NCBI RefSeq assembly: GCF_002865645.1
Contig: NW_020194619.1
Location: 620,001-684,000 of the forward strand
Length of the DNA stretch: 64,000 nucleotides
From: Hyaloscypha bicolor E
Taxonomy: Eukaryota; Ascomycota; Leotiomycetes; Helotiales; Hyaloscyphaceae
Reading direction: 5' to 3'
Positions 18,114 to 28,687 of this stretch are shown piece by piece. A program made the translations under genes and the position numbers. Under the pieces are notes generated by a model. That model was not told where the DNA came from and searched no databases. It was given only the letters and a program-made list of their open reading frames with translations. Each line of letters starts with the position of its first letter. Position 1 is the stretch's first letter.

Positions 18114-19806
18114 CTATCTAAGCCATGGAGGCAATGAGCTGTTTCCTTGGGCCTTCTTAAAACCGACAGCCACAAGAGCAACGACTACCCACCTCGCAAT
18201 CGCTCCCTTCAGACTATTCGCCCCAAGTCCAAAGACAAAGCTAAACCAGTACCCAACACCTTTGATCTCCTTTCCCTGACGATCGAAATTTGGCTTCTGC
18301 TGAGTGAGACGTCTGATTTGGGGGAGTTTGCCGGCATACGGTGGGTAGCGGACGCTGATCATGCTCTCCATCCAGCCTGGGGTGGTGGTGACTGAACGAC
18401 GATGCGTGAAGCTGTCGAAGGAAGCTTTGCCTCTGTATGCACCTTGCCCTGAGTTGCCTACACCGCCGAAGGCGAGAGTCGGGATGGAGCCGTGGTAATA
18501 GGCGTCGTTGATGGAAGCACCGCCAGATGTGACTTCGTTGAGGACTATGCGATGTTAGAATTCAAACAGAAGAGTGTAGCGAAAACGCGGTAGCTTTGAT
18601 TAACGTATAGACTAGGGATTGAAACTTACTCTTATTCGTCTCTGCCTTCGAACCAAAGGCATAGAGACCCAGAGGTGTTGAATGTACCTTGTTCGCTGTA
18701 CGGATAGCAGTCTCAATGTTATCCACCGCGAGAAGTGGCATGATAGGTCCAAAAATCTCATCCACAACGGTGGAATCGTTCTCATCCTGAACTTGAACCA
18801 CAGTGAGCTCAATAAAATTTTGAGACTCGTCCATTTCTCCTCCAATCAATATCTCGCCTGAGGTTTCATCAAGCATCTTCTTGATCCTCTGGAAGTGTCT
18901 CTTGTTGACAATCCTGGCAAAATCTTCGCTGCTCTTCTGGCCATTAGGGAAGAATTCTTTAAGGGTTATCTTCAATTGTTCGATGAATGCTGGGAGAATC
19001 TCCTTCTCTACCATAACATAGTTCTCGCTCATACATACCTGGCCAGCATTAAGGAGCTTTCCCCAAAGAAGTCGGCGCGCTGCCAGGCGTGGGTCCGCGT
19101 TCTTGGTGATGAAAGCAGGGTTGAGACCTCCAAGTTCGAGAGTGACGGGTGTCAAAGTCTCAGCAGCCTTCTTTGCAATGATGGTCCCAACTTGAGCACT
19201 TCCAGTGTAGAAGATCTTGTCCCACTTCTCGTTCAATAAGGCTGTTGTTTCCGGGACGCCACCGTTCACAACAGCAAAACTATTTGGATCAAGGTACTCC
19301 TCGACAATCTTCTTAATCACCATTGCTGTGGCCGGCGAAACCTCAGATGGCTTCAGCACAACGCTGCAGCCAGCTGCAATCGCACCGATAACGGGACCAA
19401 GCTGGAGCTGGACAGGGAAGTTGTATGCACCAATAACCAAGATGGTTCCAAGAGGTTCCTTCCTAATGGTCGGTTTAAGCAACGAGTTGGTAAATGCCAT
19501 GTCCGGTGCGGCCTCATCCTTCATCCACTTCTCTAGATTCTTTGTGACGAATACGATATCGTTCTTGCACCAATCGATCTCGGAGATGAAACTTTCGAAG
19601 ACGGGCTTGCCAATGTCCTGCTTGCAAGACTCAACCAAAGCATCGGCATAGTCGTCAATTCCCCAGTACAGCTTGCGTAACTGTGTCAACCGGTATGAGA
19701 GAGGCTTAGTCGTTTGTGCGTGGAAGGAAGTTTTGCAGAGATTGACGGTGGCCGGGATAGAGTCAATTGGTGTGGCCTCGAAGGGCGAGATCTTGCTTGG
19801 CCCCAT
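18114..19806 (-). CDS. Fatty-aldehyde dehydrogenase, ALDH3/Hfd1 type, with C-terminal membrane tail
   Basis: Oxidises long-chain or isoprenoid aldehydes to acids; yeast Hfd1 acts at mitochondrial outer membrane and lipid droplets. Exons 19806-18630 and 18544-18114 (85 nt intron) give 535 residues. Visible motifs: IGAYNFPVQLQLGP (126-139), nucleotide loop GSAQVG (202-207), general base E224 in TLELGG, nucleophile C258 in NAGQVCMSEN, DEIFGP and, after the splice, ILNEVTSGGASIND, FGGVGNSGQG. The last 70 residues hold a hydrophobic segment GAIARWVVVALVAVGF followed by a short tail, consistent with C-terminal membrane anchoring. The start at 19806 is the first ATG close to the conserved region; a GCTAAC branch-like site just upstream leaves open an extra 5' exon from an ATG at 19948. 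Confidence 0.9.
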
Positions 19807-20630
19807 TCTGCTGGATGAAGCTGTTCTATCGCATGTTAGCATAATTGTCAAGGAACTTAGGCAGCATCCTCTGCAGCAGGCTCGACCAGGTCCCTTTAGC
19901 AGATGCCGACACATGAGTTATGATAATGATCTGATCCTGCCATGCCATTGTACAACAAGACGGTGACAGTAAAGGTCGGCGAGAAAGAAGGTAGACAACT
20001 CACTCCCTGAATTCAGTTTCTGGTTATCTTGCACTTCTCGTGTTTAAAGAGAAGAGCGGATGATTGCATTCGGGCTGGTCAGGCCAGCTTTGTTTCAAGA
20101 GATTCGCGAGGCAAAGCGCTGCGAGACTCAAGCTTTATTTGTGCAGAGGTGTTGCGGTTCGAGACAAAGCGGAGCAACTCAAGTCCCGAAATGATTTGTC
20201 GTCTTGACTTTCATGTGAAGATCTAGCTTCTCCCAGTGGCTGTCGTAAATCCGGAGGTGATGGTGGCGTCTGCCTTCCCCTCAATTTCTTGCACCTCCCA
20301 AGCCTCGGTCCATGCGAAGCTCGTCAAGGGTGCTTACCCAAGATACCCGTGAGATTTAAAAGGGGGGAAACTATGCTAGACAACCAGAGGGGATGAACTT
20401 AGATTGCTGCCCTTAAGTCTAACTCCCCTGTCATTGAGCAATTCGGCGAGTTCATTGGGCCTTTAAAGTAAGTTCAGAGATATTTCGTACACTTCCGGGT
20501 GACACGTATTTCCAAGCTTGGCTGCGGTTTCTCCGTGATGAATTGTGTCTGAATTATTTCTTACATCAGTTTCTATGTGGATAATTATCACAATATCATA
20601 CAATGCCTGGCCGTATCATACAACGTCTAT
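19807..20630. promoter_or_regulatory. ALDH upstream region with three STRE-like pentamers
   Basis: About 820 bp holding the ALDH promoter and the 3' end of RSM24. AGGGG occurs at 20361-20365 and 20388-20392, and CCCCT at 20425-20429, all within 70 bp and about 555-625 bp upstream of the ALDH start. AGGGG is the stress response element bound by Msn2/4-type zinc fingers. Such pentamers are common by chance, so the assignment is weak. Confidence 0.3.
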
Positions 20631-21842
20631 CTATCGCCTGACACTGACTCTCTTTCCCTTCAAACCCGGCCTTCTCGCACCCAGGAGCATATCAGGTAGA
20701 GATTCTCTAATTGGCTCTTGCTTAGCCAGTCCCTCCTCAATCTGCTTGATCCCATCAACGAGTTGTTCTGCAAACTCTAGTTGCTTGTGTTTCTCTGCAA
20801 TGGCTTGGCGATACTGGTCCAATTCCATGCGTCGTTGCTCCGTCATATTCCATTCCTCTGGGAAGCTCAATTTGGGCTTAAAATGGTGATGTCTGGTGTC
20901 GAATGGCACGTCTTCGAAGGTATCAGTTGGGTCCTGCCATTGTTAGTATAAATACTACTGGTTTATGAGAGGAAAGATGTATACCCTTGCTTCTTCCAGA
21001 AGTTTATCAACCAAATCCCCCAAATACCGCTTGTTCTGGGCTTGAGTCTCGAACATCTCGCAACTCATCTTGATAATATCCTCCTCGGGATTCCATCTCA
21101 CTCCCGCCAGCTTCCTTAACTTATCTCTTTGAATATCGGTAAGGTCTGGCATATCTGCTGGAGTAAACTCTAGTACGACTTTTTTCTCTGCGGGATGTTG
21201 CTCGCCCATGTACGTCGTATATCGGAATCTCAGTGGCATATCTGCAGTGGGAGGGTGGAATGGCTTAGCCAATTCTGCAAGGGGTTATTAGCTGCCGTTC
21301 ACGGAGATTCCATCTCTCAAATCCAAAAGATAACACCTACTTGACAAAAGAGGCATCTCCCACGCTGCCAGTCTGGCATAATGTCTCATCTCCCGATGTT
21401 GCTCCAATTCTCCATGCGCAAGGGAAGTCATATCGTCGTGGTCATCATCTAACATGCCCTCTTCTTCCCAAGGCTCAGGATCTCCCATGTTCATGAACGT
21501 GTCCTTCAGCCTCTTCCTTCGTAGTGGTAACACGTATGGAGGGTGCCGGGCTGCATATCTTTGCCTCGATTCCTCTTCCTCTTGCTGCATACTCTCTTCC
21601 AGAGCCGCTAGCTCTTCTTCAGTCTCCTTCGAAACCCGCATATATTCTGCCGCATCACGGTTTGTTGCTGCGGCTTTCGAGAGACGTTCCTCGATTTCTT
21701 CAATTGAAGCCGCCAGCCAGCGTTGAGGCGTTGTGGAGAATTCTCGCCCTCTTCCAATCGACTTGGCCACATGCCGAGGGGAAATATGCCTGCAATTGCA
21801 GCTTCTCACAGCAAAGCGGAAGCTTTGAAGAGCTGCAGCCAT
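20631..21842 (-). CDS. RSM24: Mitochondrial small-subunit ribosomal protein mS35 (Rsm24)
   Basis: Component of the mitoribosomal small subunit. Exons 21842-21341, 21274-20985 and 20933-20631 give 364 residues. The N-terminus is Arg/Ser-rich without acidic residues for about 40 positions (SFRFAVRSCNCRHISPRHVA), as expected of a mitochondrial presequence, and REFSTTPQR resembles a cleavage region. The conserved MRP-S28/mS35 core follows from about residue 170: LRFRYTTYMGEQHPAEKKVV, FTPADMPDLTDIQRDKLRKLAGVRWNP-type sequence and MSCEMFETQAQNKRYL. The C-terminal exon is a charged helix. Introns are 66 and 51 nt, the latter with an ACTAAC branch site near its acceptor. Confidence 0.93.
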
Positions 21843-22196
21843 GGTTGTTTGCTCTTGTGAAGTTGATACTGCAGGAGCATAATTTTGTTAAGGAAGCTGC
21901 ACTAGTCCCAGACAGGAAAGGGACAGACCGCTTGTCGGGAAGGTAGTGGGAAATTCCGACCTCAATAGACTTGGCCCACGCTAAAAATTAGTCTCTTTAC
22001 TTGACGCAACGATTACTTTCATCTATGCACGGCCAATCGATAGCCACTCCGATAAGAGATGCTCTCAACGTGGATCCGTTTCATGCCGTGGATCTCTCCT
22101 CACTCCTCTCCGGACCCTGAAGCCTCCACGAAATCGGAAGAGATCTATCTACGCCTCGGGGCATGTGGCCCTGTCGTCTAGGGGAAGCCCGAGAAG
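21843..22196. promoter_or_regulatory. Divergent promoter RSM24 / ALG13
   Basis: 353 bp between divergent starts. No TATA or repeated motif is evident. Confidence 0.4.
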
Positions 22197-22881
22197 ATGG
22201 AAAAAGTCTGCTTGATCACCACAGGCGCTACTGCTCCGTTCCCAGAACTCGTTCAAGCAGTGCTCAAGCCCGAGTCTCTTCAACTATTAGCGGACAACGG
22301 CTTCACAAAACTCATCTTTCAGTGTGGCCAAACTTTCAAGTCGTTCGAAAATCTCATGCCAACCGATCACAAAGGTCTTGATATTGAGGTTTTCGATTTT
22401 AAGGCTGACGGTTTGAACCGAGAAATGAGAATGTGCCAGGCACATGAGGGTATCGCAAATAACGGCCTGGTCATATGCCATGCTGGTATGTTTTCCAAAG
22501 CCGCACATGAATTGCAGTTACTGACAAGCATATAGGTGCAGGTACGATTCTTGATGGTATGAGACTTGGCTTGTCTTTGATCGTCGTTCCCAATGACAGC
22601 TTGTTGGATAATCACCAACTGGAACTCGCGGAAGAACTTGAGCTTCAAGGTTATGCCACGAAGTCCACTACAAGGTTGGCAAAATTCCCTTTCTATTTTC
22701 ACAAATTTTTGGACTCTGGATCTGGATCAGTTACTGACATAAAGACAGTGATCTTCCCAACGCCATTCAGATCGCGTGCCAGAGGGGCCAAAGAGCTTGG
22801 GCTGGTCACAATGCCAGTTTTGCTCAGGAAATCGATAAGGTTGTAGGCTACGAAGATGATGTACGCGCCCGTTTAGACTGA
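22197..22881 (+). CDS. ALG13: UDP-GlcNAc transferase subunit Alg13
   Basis: Catalytic half of the Alg13/Alg14 enzyme that adds the second GlcNAc to dolichol-PP-GlcNAc on the cytosolic ER face. Exons 22197-22485, 22536-22674 and 22749-22881 give 186 residues. Family signatures: LITTGATAPFPELVQAV near the N-terminus, FTKLIFQCGQTFKSFE, ICHAGAGTILDGMRLG spanning intron 1 (the Gly-rich nucleotide-sugar loop), LIVVPNDSLLDNHQLELAEEL, and GYATKSTTSDLPNAI across intron 2. No membrane segment, as expected, since Alg14 supplies the anchor. Length fits the family (about 200). The short tail VRARLD after GYEDD could instead be intronic, because a GTACGC follows GATGAT. Confidence 0.93.
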
Positions 22882-23693
22882 TCTTCAGGCTGCTCAATTG
22901 GATTAATGCTTTGGATCTGTTGCAAAGCGGCGTTTCGGAACGAGGGTCAAAATGCATATCAAATGTAACGGAATGATACCCACCTGCTTGTTGAAAGCTT
23001 GGAATTGGAATTTCACGCTGTGAATTGTCTCAATTCCCCTTCCCCCAATACTAATCTCTATATCATTTGCCTTTTTCATATTGAACAAGGCCCTCGCGAG
23101 TGCGAAATGAAACGTCTTTCCCATTTTCAACCCTTTGAGGCCTTTATTGCCAAAAACAACCGTTTTAGAATAGAAAGCAGATTCAAAAACTTAGATTATC
23201 AGTGTCTTTTCGTCGTCTTCGTCTTCTTCATCCAAGTGTTTTGACGCTCGATTTATATGCTTCCTTCTATAGTTTGACATTAGAATGAGAAGTTAAGAAC
23301 CTATATTTCAGATTGCAAAATGTCTTCCCCTATTTGAAAACCACAAATTAAATCCATTCTGGCATTATTCGGGTGGATTTTGTTAGTTGATTTGTCTGTA
23401 TTCTGATCCTGCGGGGCATACACTTCACTGGGCCACGGGTGGTGCTGTCAGCCGAGGACTGTTATGCAAGTTGATATGACTCGTCAGCATTGTTGTCCTT
23501 CTCCAGGGGGTGGAGTGTTTTGTAAGATGCGGACATGAAAATGAGTGTGCCATTCGAGAACGCATGAGACACAGCAGTCAGCATTTAAACCTCTCCATTG
23601 AGCACCTTCTCCCTCCTCATCCGAACACTTTCAGGTCTTCTCCACTTTCCCTTAATATCTGTCAAATCTTCCTTGCTGCCTTGCAAGTACAAC
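22882..23693. other. Intergenic, AT-rich, no gene seen
   Basis: About 810 bp after ALG13. Only short chance frames. The final 100 bp resemble a CT-rich leader of the former GNAT gene. Confidence 0.4.
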
Positions 23694-24600
23694 ATGGCAC
23701 TCCCATCAGGTTTCGACTTCAGTGAAGCTCACAACGATGACATACTTGACTTATTCTCCATATGGAACGATGCCTTTGTCGATTACGAACTCTGGAAGGT
23801 AATTTTCAAGAACTCTAACCCCCAAGAAATCCTTCCCTGGATAGTCAAGACGTTTGGCCCACGAGCGGCAATGGATGATATCACGATGTGGAAAGTCACC
23901 GAAGTTTCCTCAGGGTGAGTTGTTCCTCCGATGGATGATATTCTTGAACTTCGGAGGCTGATGGAAGAGTAGAAAAGTTGTGGCATGGACTAGTCTTAGA
24001 GAACCGTGAGAGTTCCGACCTTCAGTGATCCAAGTTAAGGCGATGCCTCCAGCACTGGAAGGTGTGAATTTGGACGTGTTTGTGGTATTTGCTCATGCCA
24101 TGGGCGCTGCTAGTGATTATGGATAGGATACTGAGGATGACTATCTTGAGCAAAGTTCCTTTCTCATTGCAATAAAATGCATGACCTTCTAAAAGTTTTA
24201 ATATCGATGTTATTGGACTTTCGCAATACTAGACCTTCATTTTAATTGTGGGTTTGAAAGAATTGGAATAAATGCGCTCCCACACTATCGGAGAATTGGA
24301 TTGGGCAATTCATGACCGAACATTGCAATAAGATAGCAGACAAGAGCGACTGCCGAACGTGGATTCCTGCATCTCCTAATGGATGTGACATGTTTTAAGA
24401 GAAGGGCTTCAAGGAGATTGCTGTGCTGGACGCAAATCTTGAATAGTATGGGTATGATGCTGCAACGAAGAAATTCTGCATCCTCCTTGACAGATGGGAA
24501 ATAGGCATTAGGGAAGTCCAAGGGGGTATCCGGATCGGCATTTGATCAGGATGAATGGAGCAAAGCTTCTTATCCTGTATGGGATATTTCACAACGATTT
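23694..24600 (+). pseudogene. Decayed GNAT-family N-acetyltransferase
   Basis: The first exon is intact: MALPSGFDFSEAHNDDILDL to WKVTEVSSG, splicing (GTGAGT ... GAGTAG) to KVVAWTSLREP, which is immediately followed by TGA. The same frame continues as coding-like sequence with further stops (for example after AASDYG). From about 24250, INALPHYRRIGLG gives the acetyl-CoA motif A, shifts frame at a GGGCAA stretch into QFMTEHCNKIADKSDCRTW and IPASPNGCDMF, hits TAA, and continues EKGFKEIAVLDANLE, TAG, YGYDAATKKF. This is the normal GNAT order (RRxGxG, LxASPxG, YEKxGF), so a full gene once existed. At least three nonsense codons and one frameshift make it non-functional. Confidence 0.7.
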
Positions 24601-24774
24601 TGAGAACTGCGAATCATAGCAATCAGTGAAGGTTCGATAATGTATGACTTTTGAGGATAACCCGACGAGCAGCACTGGGAAGAACTGGCTCCAAGATGTT
24701 GAAGCAATGCGTACGTTGGCTATGGCCTTGCTTCGATACACCTCCTAGCTTCCCGCCACGGGGTAACAAAACAT

Positions 24775-25393
24775 CTAGTGAAGCCCATCAGCCTGCAAAA
24801 TAGTTGCCGCCTCTTCCTTTTTTCCCTTCTTCGTAGCTTTAGCATCCTGATCCAACGGCTTCGCTAGCAAGAACAAGTTCTTCCCAGCCTTTGGCTCTAT
24901 TTCGATGATTTGTTTGACAGAGACCTATTCCATGGGATCCATCCGAGTTGCTTGCAGTTTGAGAATGAACTGAACAGTAGGTAAGTTGATGATGCGGGAT
25001 CCGAGGATATCTCTTATTGTTTCTTCAGCTTCATGTTGCTGGGCTTCGGTTGATGGCTAAATACGGCGGCCGTAGTTTACAAATTGCAATGTGCGTTCGT
25101 CAGTTGCGCATGTCAATGGTGTGGTAGGTCGATATCTTTCACTGCATGCCTACTCGTAAGCGTGGTATTGGCAGCTTGAAAGTGAGCAAAAAAGCTGTGT
25201 AATCGTCGCTGTTTACCTGTACCGCGAGGTGATCGATGTGTTTACGTTCGGAGTGGCCATCGTCTTTCTCCAATTTGGGCTCTGGTGGTACTCTTGGCCA
25301 AGAAGCCATGCTCAAATGGTCTTGGATAATATCCTCAATCCAAGCGTCATCGAAGCCGGCCAAAATCGGTCTTCTGTTCCAGTTGCTACCCAT
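24775..25393 (-). pseudogene. Decayed ORF of unknown family
   Basis: Starts with an open frame MGSNWNRRPILAGFDDAWIE to HLAVQ (25393 to about 25215). After a possible small intron and a frame change near 25140, a second coding-like frame runs TDERTLQFVNYGRRI, TAG, PSTEAQQHEAEETIRDILGS, TMDPME-like text, TAG, VSVKQIIEIEPKAGKNLFLL and closes at TAG 24775-24777. Both internal stops could be CAG-to-TAG changes. I do not recognise the family. It sits next to the GNAT pseudogene, so this stretch looks like an island of relaxed selection. Confidence 0.4.
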
Positions 25394-25839
25394 CTTAATC
25401 GAAAAGGTGAAGCGGTTGGTTAACAGAGGGTTTCAAAAGCAGACTTAGATGATGTACTGTCGCAGAAGGGAGGCAAGCAGATTACTTCTACCTGACGTTC
25501 GAATTTGAAAATGGAATCGGAGTTGCATGGAAAGAAGTGAGGAGTGACTTCCTATTGACGAGTACTCAAAGCGAGGCACGAAAGTGACTCGGTCATCATA
25601 CCTATCTACCTTTTTTTGTTTGCTTTCTTGACTCAAAGAAGTTTCTGTGAATAAATGCGAAGTCCAGCAAATCCTGGAAACCTTGAAAGAGATCCTGATC
25701 GTTTCGCATGACATATAATTCCAATTTATTTTTCACCTAACTCGTCTAGACGCTCACTGCTTGCCACTTGAAGAGCAGATCCTTAAAATTGAGAAGAACA
25801 GTTTGATACAAGCAGCGGTCATTAGGATTTGTACACATT
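25394..25839. other. Intergenic, no gene seen
   Basis: About 445 bp between the decayed ORF and the 3' end of MIC12. Nothing supported. Confidence 0.4.
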
Positions 25840-26855
25840 TTACATGCCACGTAGGACGGTATTATCCCTCTCTTCTATGGGCTTATACCTTTCCGCCAGG
25901 GTCTCCTCAACACTCTTATCCAAAGAGCTCGGTTTCTCATATCGCTCGTGGAGAGCCTTCTCAACGGCGGAAGAATGGCTCATAGTTGCTGCTTGTGCCT
26001 TGCTTTCCATCTTCTCAGTCGCCAGACCAACTGCAGCTTGAGCTTTTCCGATTGTTGCCTTGCCCTTTTCAATACCCTTGTTGAAAGTATCCCTCAAAGC
26101 ACCGCGGGCCGCATCAACGGTTCCGCCAGCATGTCTCACGGCTTCCGCAGCATCCTCAGCACCAGTCTTTGCATCAGCAGCTGACCGGTCGACCTTCGCT
26201 TTCGTTGAACTTCCAAGCTCTCCAGTCTTGATACCCGCTTGATCTGCCTTCTCCTTGGCTGCAGAAGCGATCTTGCTTGCACCATCCTTTGCTTGAGCAC
26301 CGACCCGTTCAGCCCCAGCGATTGTCGCTGCCGCAGCTCTGTCGATTCCAGCAGCAGCTTGGTCGGTACCCTTCTTGGCAGCAGCTTTGCTCCTATCGAC
26401 CGCGTCCTGAACCTTCGGAGCAGTTTGCTTCCCCGCTTCTTCAATGCCCTCCCTGCTCTTTTGTAATCCAGACCCTAAAATCCTCGCGACAGCTCCTTCC
26501 ATCCCCTCTCGCACTTCATTCCAATCCGTTTTCTGCACTCTCCGAACGGCATGCTCAACCTCCTCATTCCATCTATCTTTCAGCGTTTCCGTTAACGAAC
26601 TCCTTTCTTCGCGCGCGAGTTCGGCCCTGCTCTGTGGTGGAGGTATAGGTGAGGGTTCAAGCAGACTTGTAAGCACGCGAGATTGTGACCGGAGAGCTTC
26701 AGCTTGGGCCCGTCGATTCCGTTCATGGGCAAGGACTGTGAGATATGCAATACCGAGTGTCAGAGCAACCCCGCCAGTCTGGACGCCAACGTTAGTTATG
26801 CTGCAGCATTCGCTAACTTCTTCTCGGTACTCACAAAACCAGTTGTGAAGCCCAT
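25840..26855 (-). CDS. MIC12: MICOS complex subunit Mic12
   Basis: Inner-membrane protein of the MICOS complex, which shapes mitochondrial crista junctions. A 21 nt first exon (26855-26835, MGFTTGF) splices through a 56 nt GTGAGT intron to exon 26778-25840, giving 319 residues. The fused N-terminus MGFTTGFTGGVALTLGIAYL, followed by a single membrane helix (about 8-26) and HERNRRAQAEALRSQSRVL, is the family signature. After a Pro-rich linker and KDRWNEEVEHAVRRVQKTDWNEV, residues about 150-290 are long Ala/Lys-rich amphipathic repeats (AAAKKGTDQAAAGIDRAAAA) longer than in yeast, probably an extended coiled coil. The alternative start in exon 2's longer frame is intronic. Confidence 0.88.
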
Positions 26856-27456
26856 CTTGAGTTGCTAGGCTGGCGCGACGGATGCTACAAGGCTTCGGCA
26901 AACTTCCAATCTGGTCAAAGGGATTCGGATGTCCCAATTGATATCGTGGAAGCTCCAAGGAGCTCGCAGTTAGAGAACGACCAAGGGTGAAGGTTGCGTG
27001 TTGGTGGTCCGATCAGTTCTCGTTCGCCGCGAAACTTTTGGAGCCAAGGCCAACCACACAAAGATTGCCGATCCCCTGCAGGGGGTCAGCCCTCCTGATA
27101 TAAAGTCTCCCAAGTCATCACTTTTCGAAAACAAAGCCACCTTTGGTATTCTGATATTAAGCATCGTTTTGTTTCCCCCAATGCTCGGTTTAAACAGGAA
27201 GACTTAATCTGAATCAATATCCCGAATTATTCTTAATAGGAGTTCCTGGAATACAAGTATGGCGCCATCCAAGTACCTGCGTACAGGCGGGTCAAAATGT
27301 ATATAGGAGTTATTCAAATCACAAAGCGGAATCTTCTGACATTTTGGGAGTTTGAATATCCTTCGAATATGGCCATTTGGAAATGAAAAAGCTTGCGCCC
27401 ATGAACATTGAGGTCATTGAAATGCCTTTGTAGGCCTCTCTGTTCCTTTCCCAATC
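26856..27456. other. Intergenic with MIC12 promoter
   Basis: About 600 bp. The left part should be the MIC12 promoter; the right part lies after the 3' end of the GT8 gene and is AT-rich. No further gene seen. Confidence 0.4.
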
Positions 27457-28470
27457 CTAATCTTGGCCATTTTGTAATGGTTTTGCCACAGCAGTCCTCA
27501 TTATCTCAAGAATCTTAGATTTTCCCATCTTCTCTCTTTCTCTCTCCCATTGCTCAAACTCATCCCACCACCACTGATGTGTCATTCCATCTTTTCCGAG
27601 GTGCCCTGCAATACCATCACTGCCAATCCGCCGACTCCAAGGTTTATCCACAATGTAATGTAGATTTCTGACTTCTTCGTCTACCCAAAGGTTTTTATGC
27701 CAGTACCGCATTGTCTTCAGCGCGTTGTATTTCCACGACAAACTCTTCCACCTGCCCTTGAAAAAGTCACCCAAAAAATCCTGATCTGGGAAGAGGTACG
27801 TTTTGACTTCCTCATTTTCATTGAGAAATTTGATCATCTCTTCCCACTGAGACTGCGACGGTTGGAAGATGAACAAGCCGGAATTTAGCAAGGCGTGTGT
27901 TCTCTTGCCATTGCTCCCTCCAGGACTTGGTACGGGTGTCGGTGGACTCTCAGGACTCAAACCAGTATAAGCACAGTTCTCCTTGTTCCACTCCTCTGGG
28001 GCCCAGCTATCGTGGTCCAGGTTGCAAACACAAGCATGATTAGCCGCAATCCAATCTCTTCCGGGTAACCCCATATCGAACAACTCGTCCATGTTCCTCC
28101 TCACAAGCATATCAGCGTCCAGAAATACCAGTTTCTCACATCCATACTTATGCAATTCGAAAACTCGCAGCTTTGACCAAGTATCTTCAAAGCGAGGTGC
28201 AATAAGTGTCTCCGGTAAATTGTGTGCGGGAGGGACCAGAGGTGAGATTTGTATGTGACGTGAGTTTGTGAGAATGCATTCTTGCTGAAGAGTGGATACA
28301 TGAGATTTTTCAAAATCAGGCGTGGTAAGAACGATCAGCGGGTATTTTGATTGGTGCTTCTTGAGGCTGTGTGCGAGAAGAGTGGCTCCTGGAAGGTAGC
28401 TGGCGCGAGTAACAAGTGTTACCCACGCAAATGTGGGTAGGCGATCTGAGTTGGAAGTGTTTTCGCCCAT
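27457..28470 (-). CDS. Glycosyltransferase family 8 protein (glycogenin/galactinol-synthase fold)
   Basis: Retaining sugar-nucleotide transferase. Single exon, 337 residues, start MGENTSNSDRLPTFAWVTLV at 28470; upstream in-frame residues lack conservation. GT8 signatures: YLPGATLLAHSLKKHQSKYPLIVL near the N-terminus, metal-binding DAD at 118-120 within LVFLDADMLVRRNMDELF, NSGLFIFQPS (196-205), PDQDFLGDFFKGRW (228-241), and HYIVDKPW followed by HLGKDGMTHQWWW. No signal peptide or membrane helix, so cytosolic or nuclear-envelope-side action is likely. The acceptor cannot be deduced: glycogenin proper would have a self-glucosylated tyrosine region and a longer C-terminus, which is lacking. Confidence 0.88.
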   Translation of the reverse strand: MGENTSNSDRLPTFAWVTLVTRASYLPGATLLAHSLKKHQSKYPLIVLTTPDFEKSHVSTLQQECILTNSRHIQISPLVPPAHNLPETLIAPRFEDTWSKLRVFELHKYGCEKLVFLDADMLVRRNMDELFDMGLPGRDWIAANHACVCNLDHDSWAPEEWNKENCAYTGLSPESPPTPVPSPGGSNGKRTHALLNSGLFIFQPSQSQWEEMIKFLNENEEVKTYLFPDQDFLGDFFKGRWKSLSWKYNALKTMRYWHKNLWVDEEVRNLHYIVDKPWSRRIGSDGIAGHLGKDGMTHQWWWDEFEQWEREREKMGKSKILEIMRTAVAKPLQNGQD

Positions 28471-28687
28471 TATATAAGAAAATGGAAAGAGTAGCGTTTT
28501 GCAATTGTTGCTGAGGTAGAAAGTTATCTCGTCCCTTCCCAACTTGACGCCATTCAGCACTAGTAGTCTTGTCGTCATTAGACACCAAATTCGACACATT
28601 CGACACGCAACTTCACACCTAGACACCTAAACACTGGAAAATTTCGGAGGTGAAAATTGCGATGAAAAGAAAAAGACGAGAGGCTAT

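Noticed and set aside
19807..19948. Upstream ATG at 19948 with a 5' exon for the ALDH gene
   Set aside because: Branch-like GCTAAC is present, but no donor clearly joins in phase and the ATG at 19806 already gives the expected N-terminus.
22160..22196. tRNA-like GTCGTCTAGGGGAAG string upstream of ALG13
   Set aside because: No matching acceptor stem, anticodon arm or T-loop can be folded around it.
26136..26848. Several long ORFs on both strands over MIC12
   Set aside because: Shadows produced by the Ala/Lys-rich repeats of MIC12; no start context or motifs of their own.
25840..26958. Uninterrupted 372-codon frame over MIC12 starting MELPRYQLGH
   Set aside because: Ignores the short MGFTTGF exon; the spliced model restores the conserved Mic12 N-terminus.
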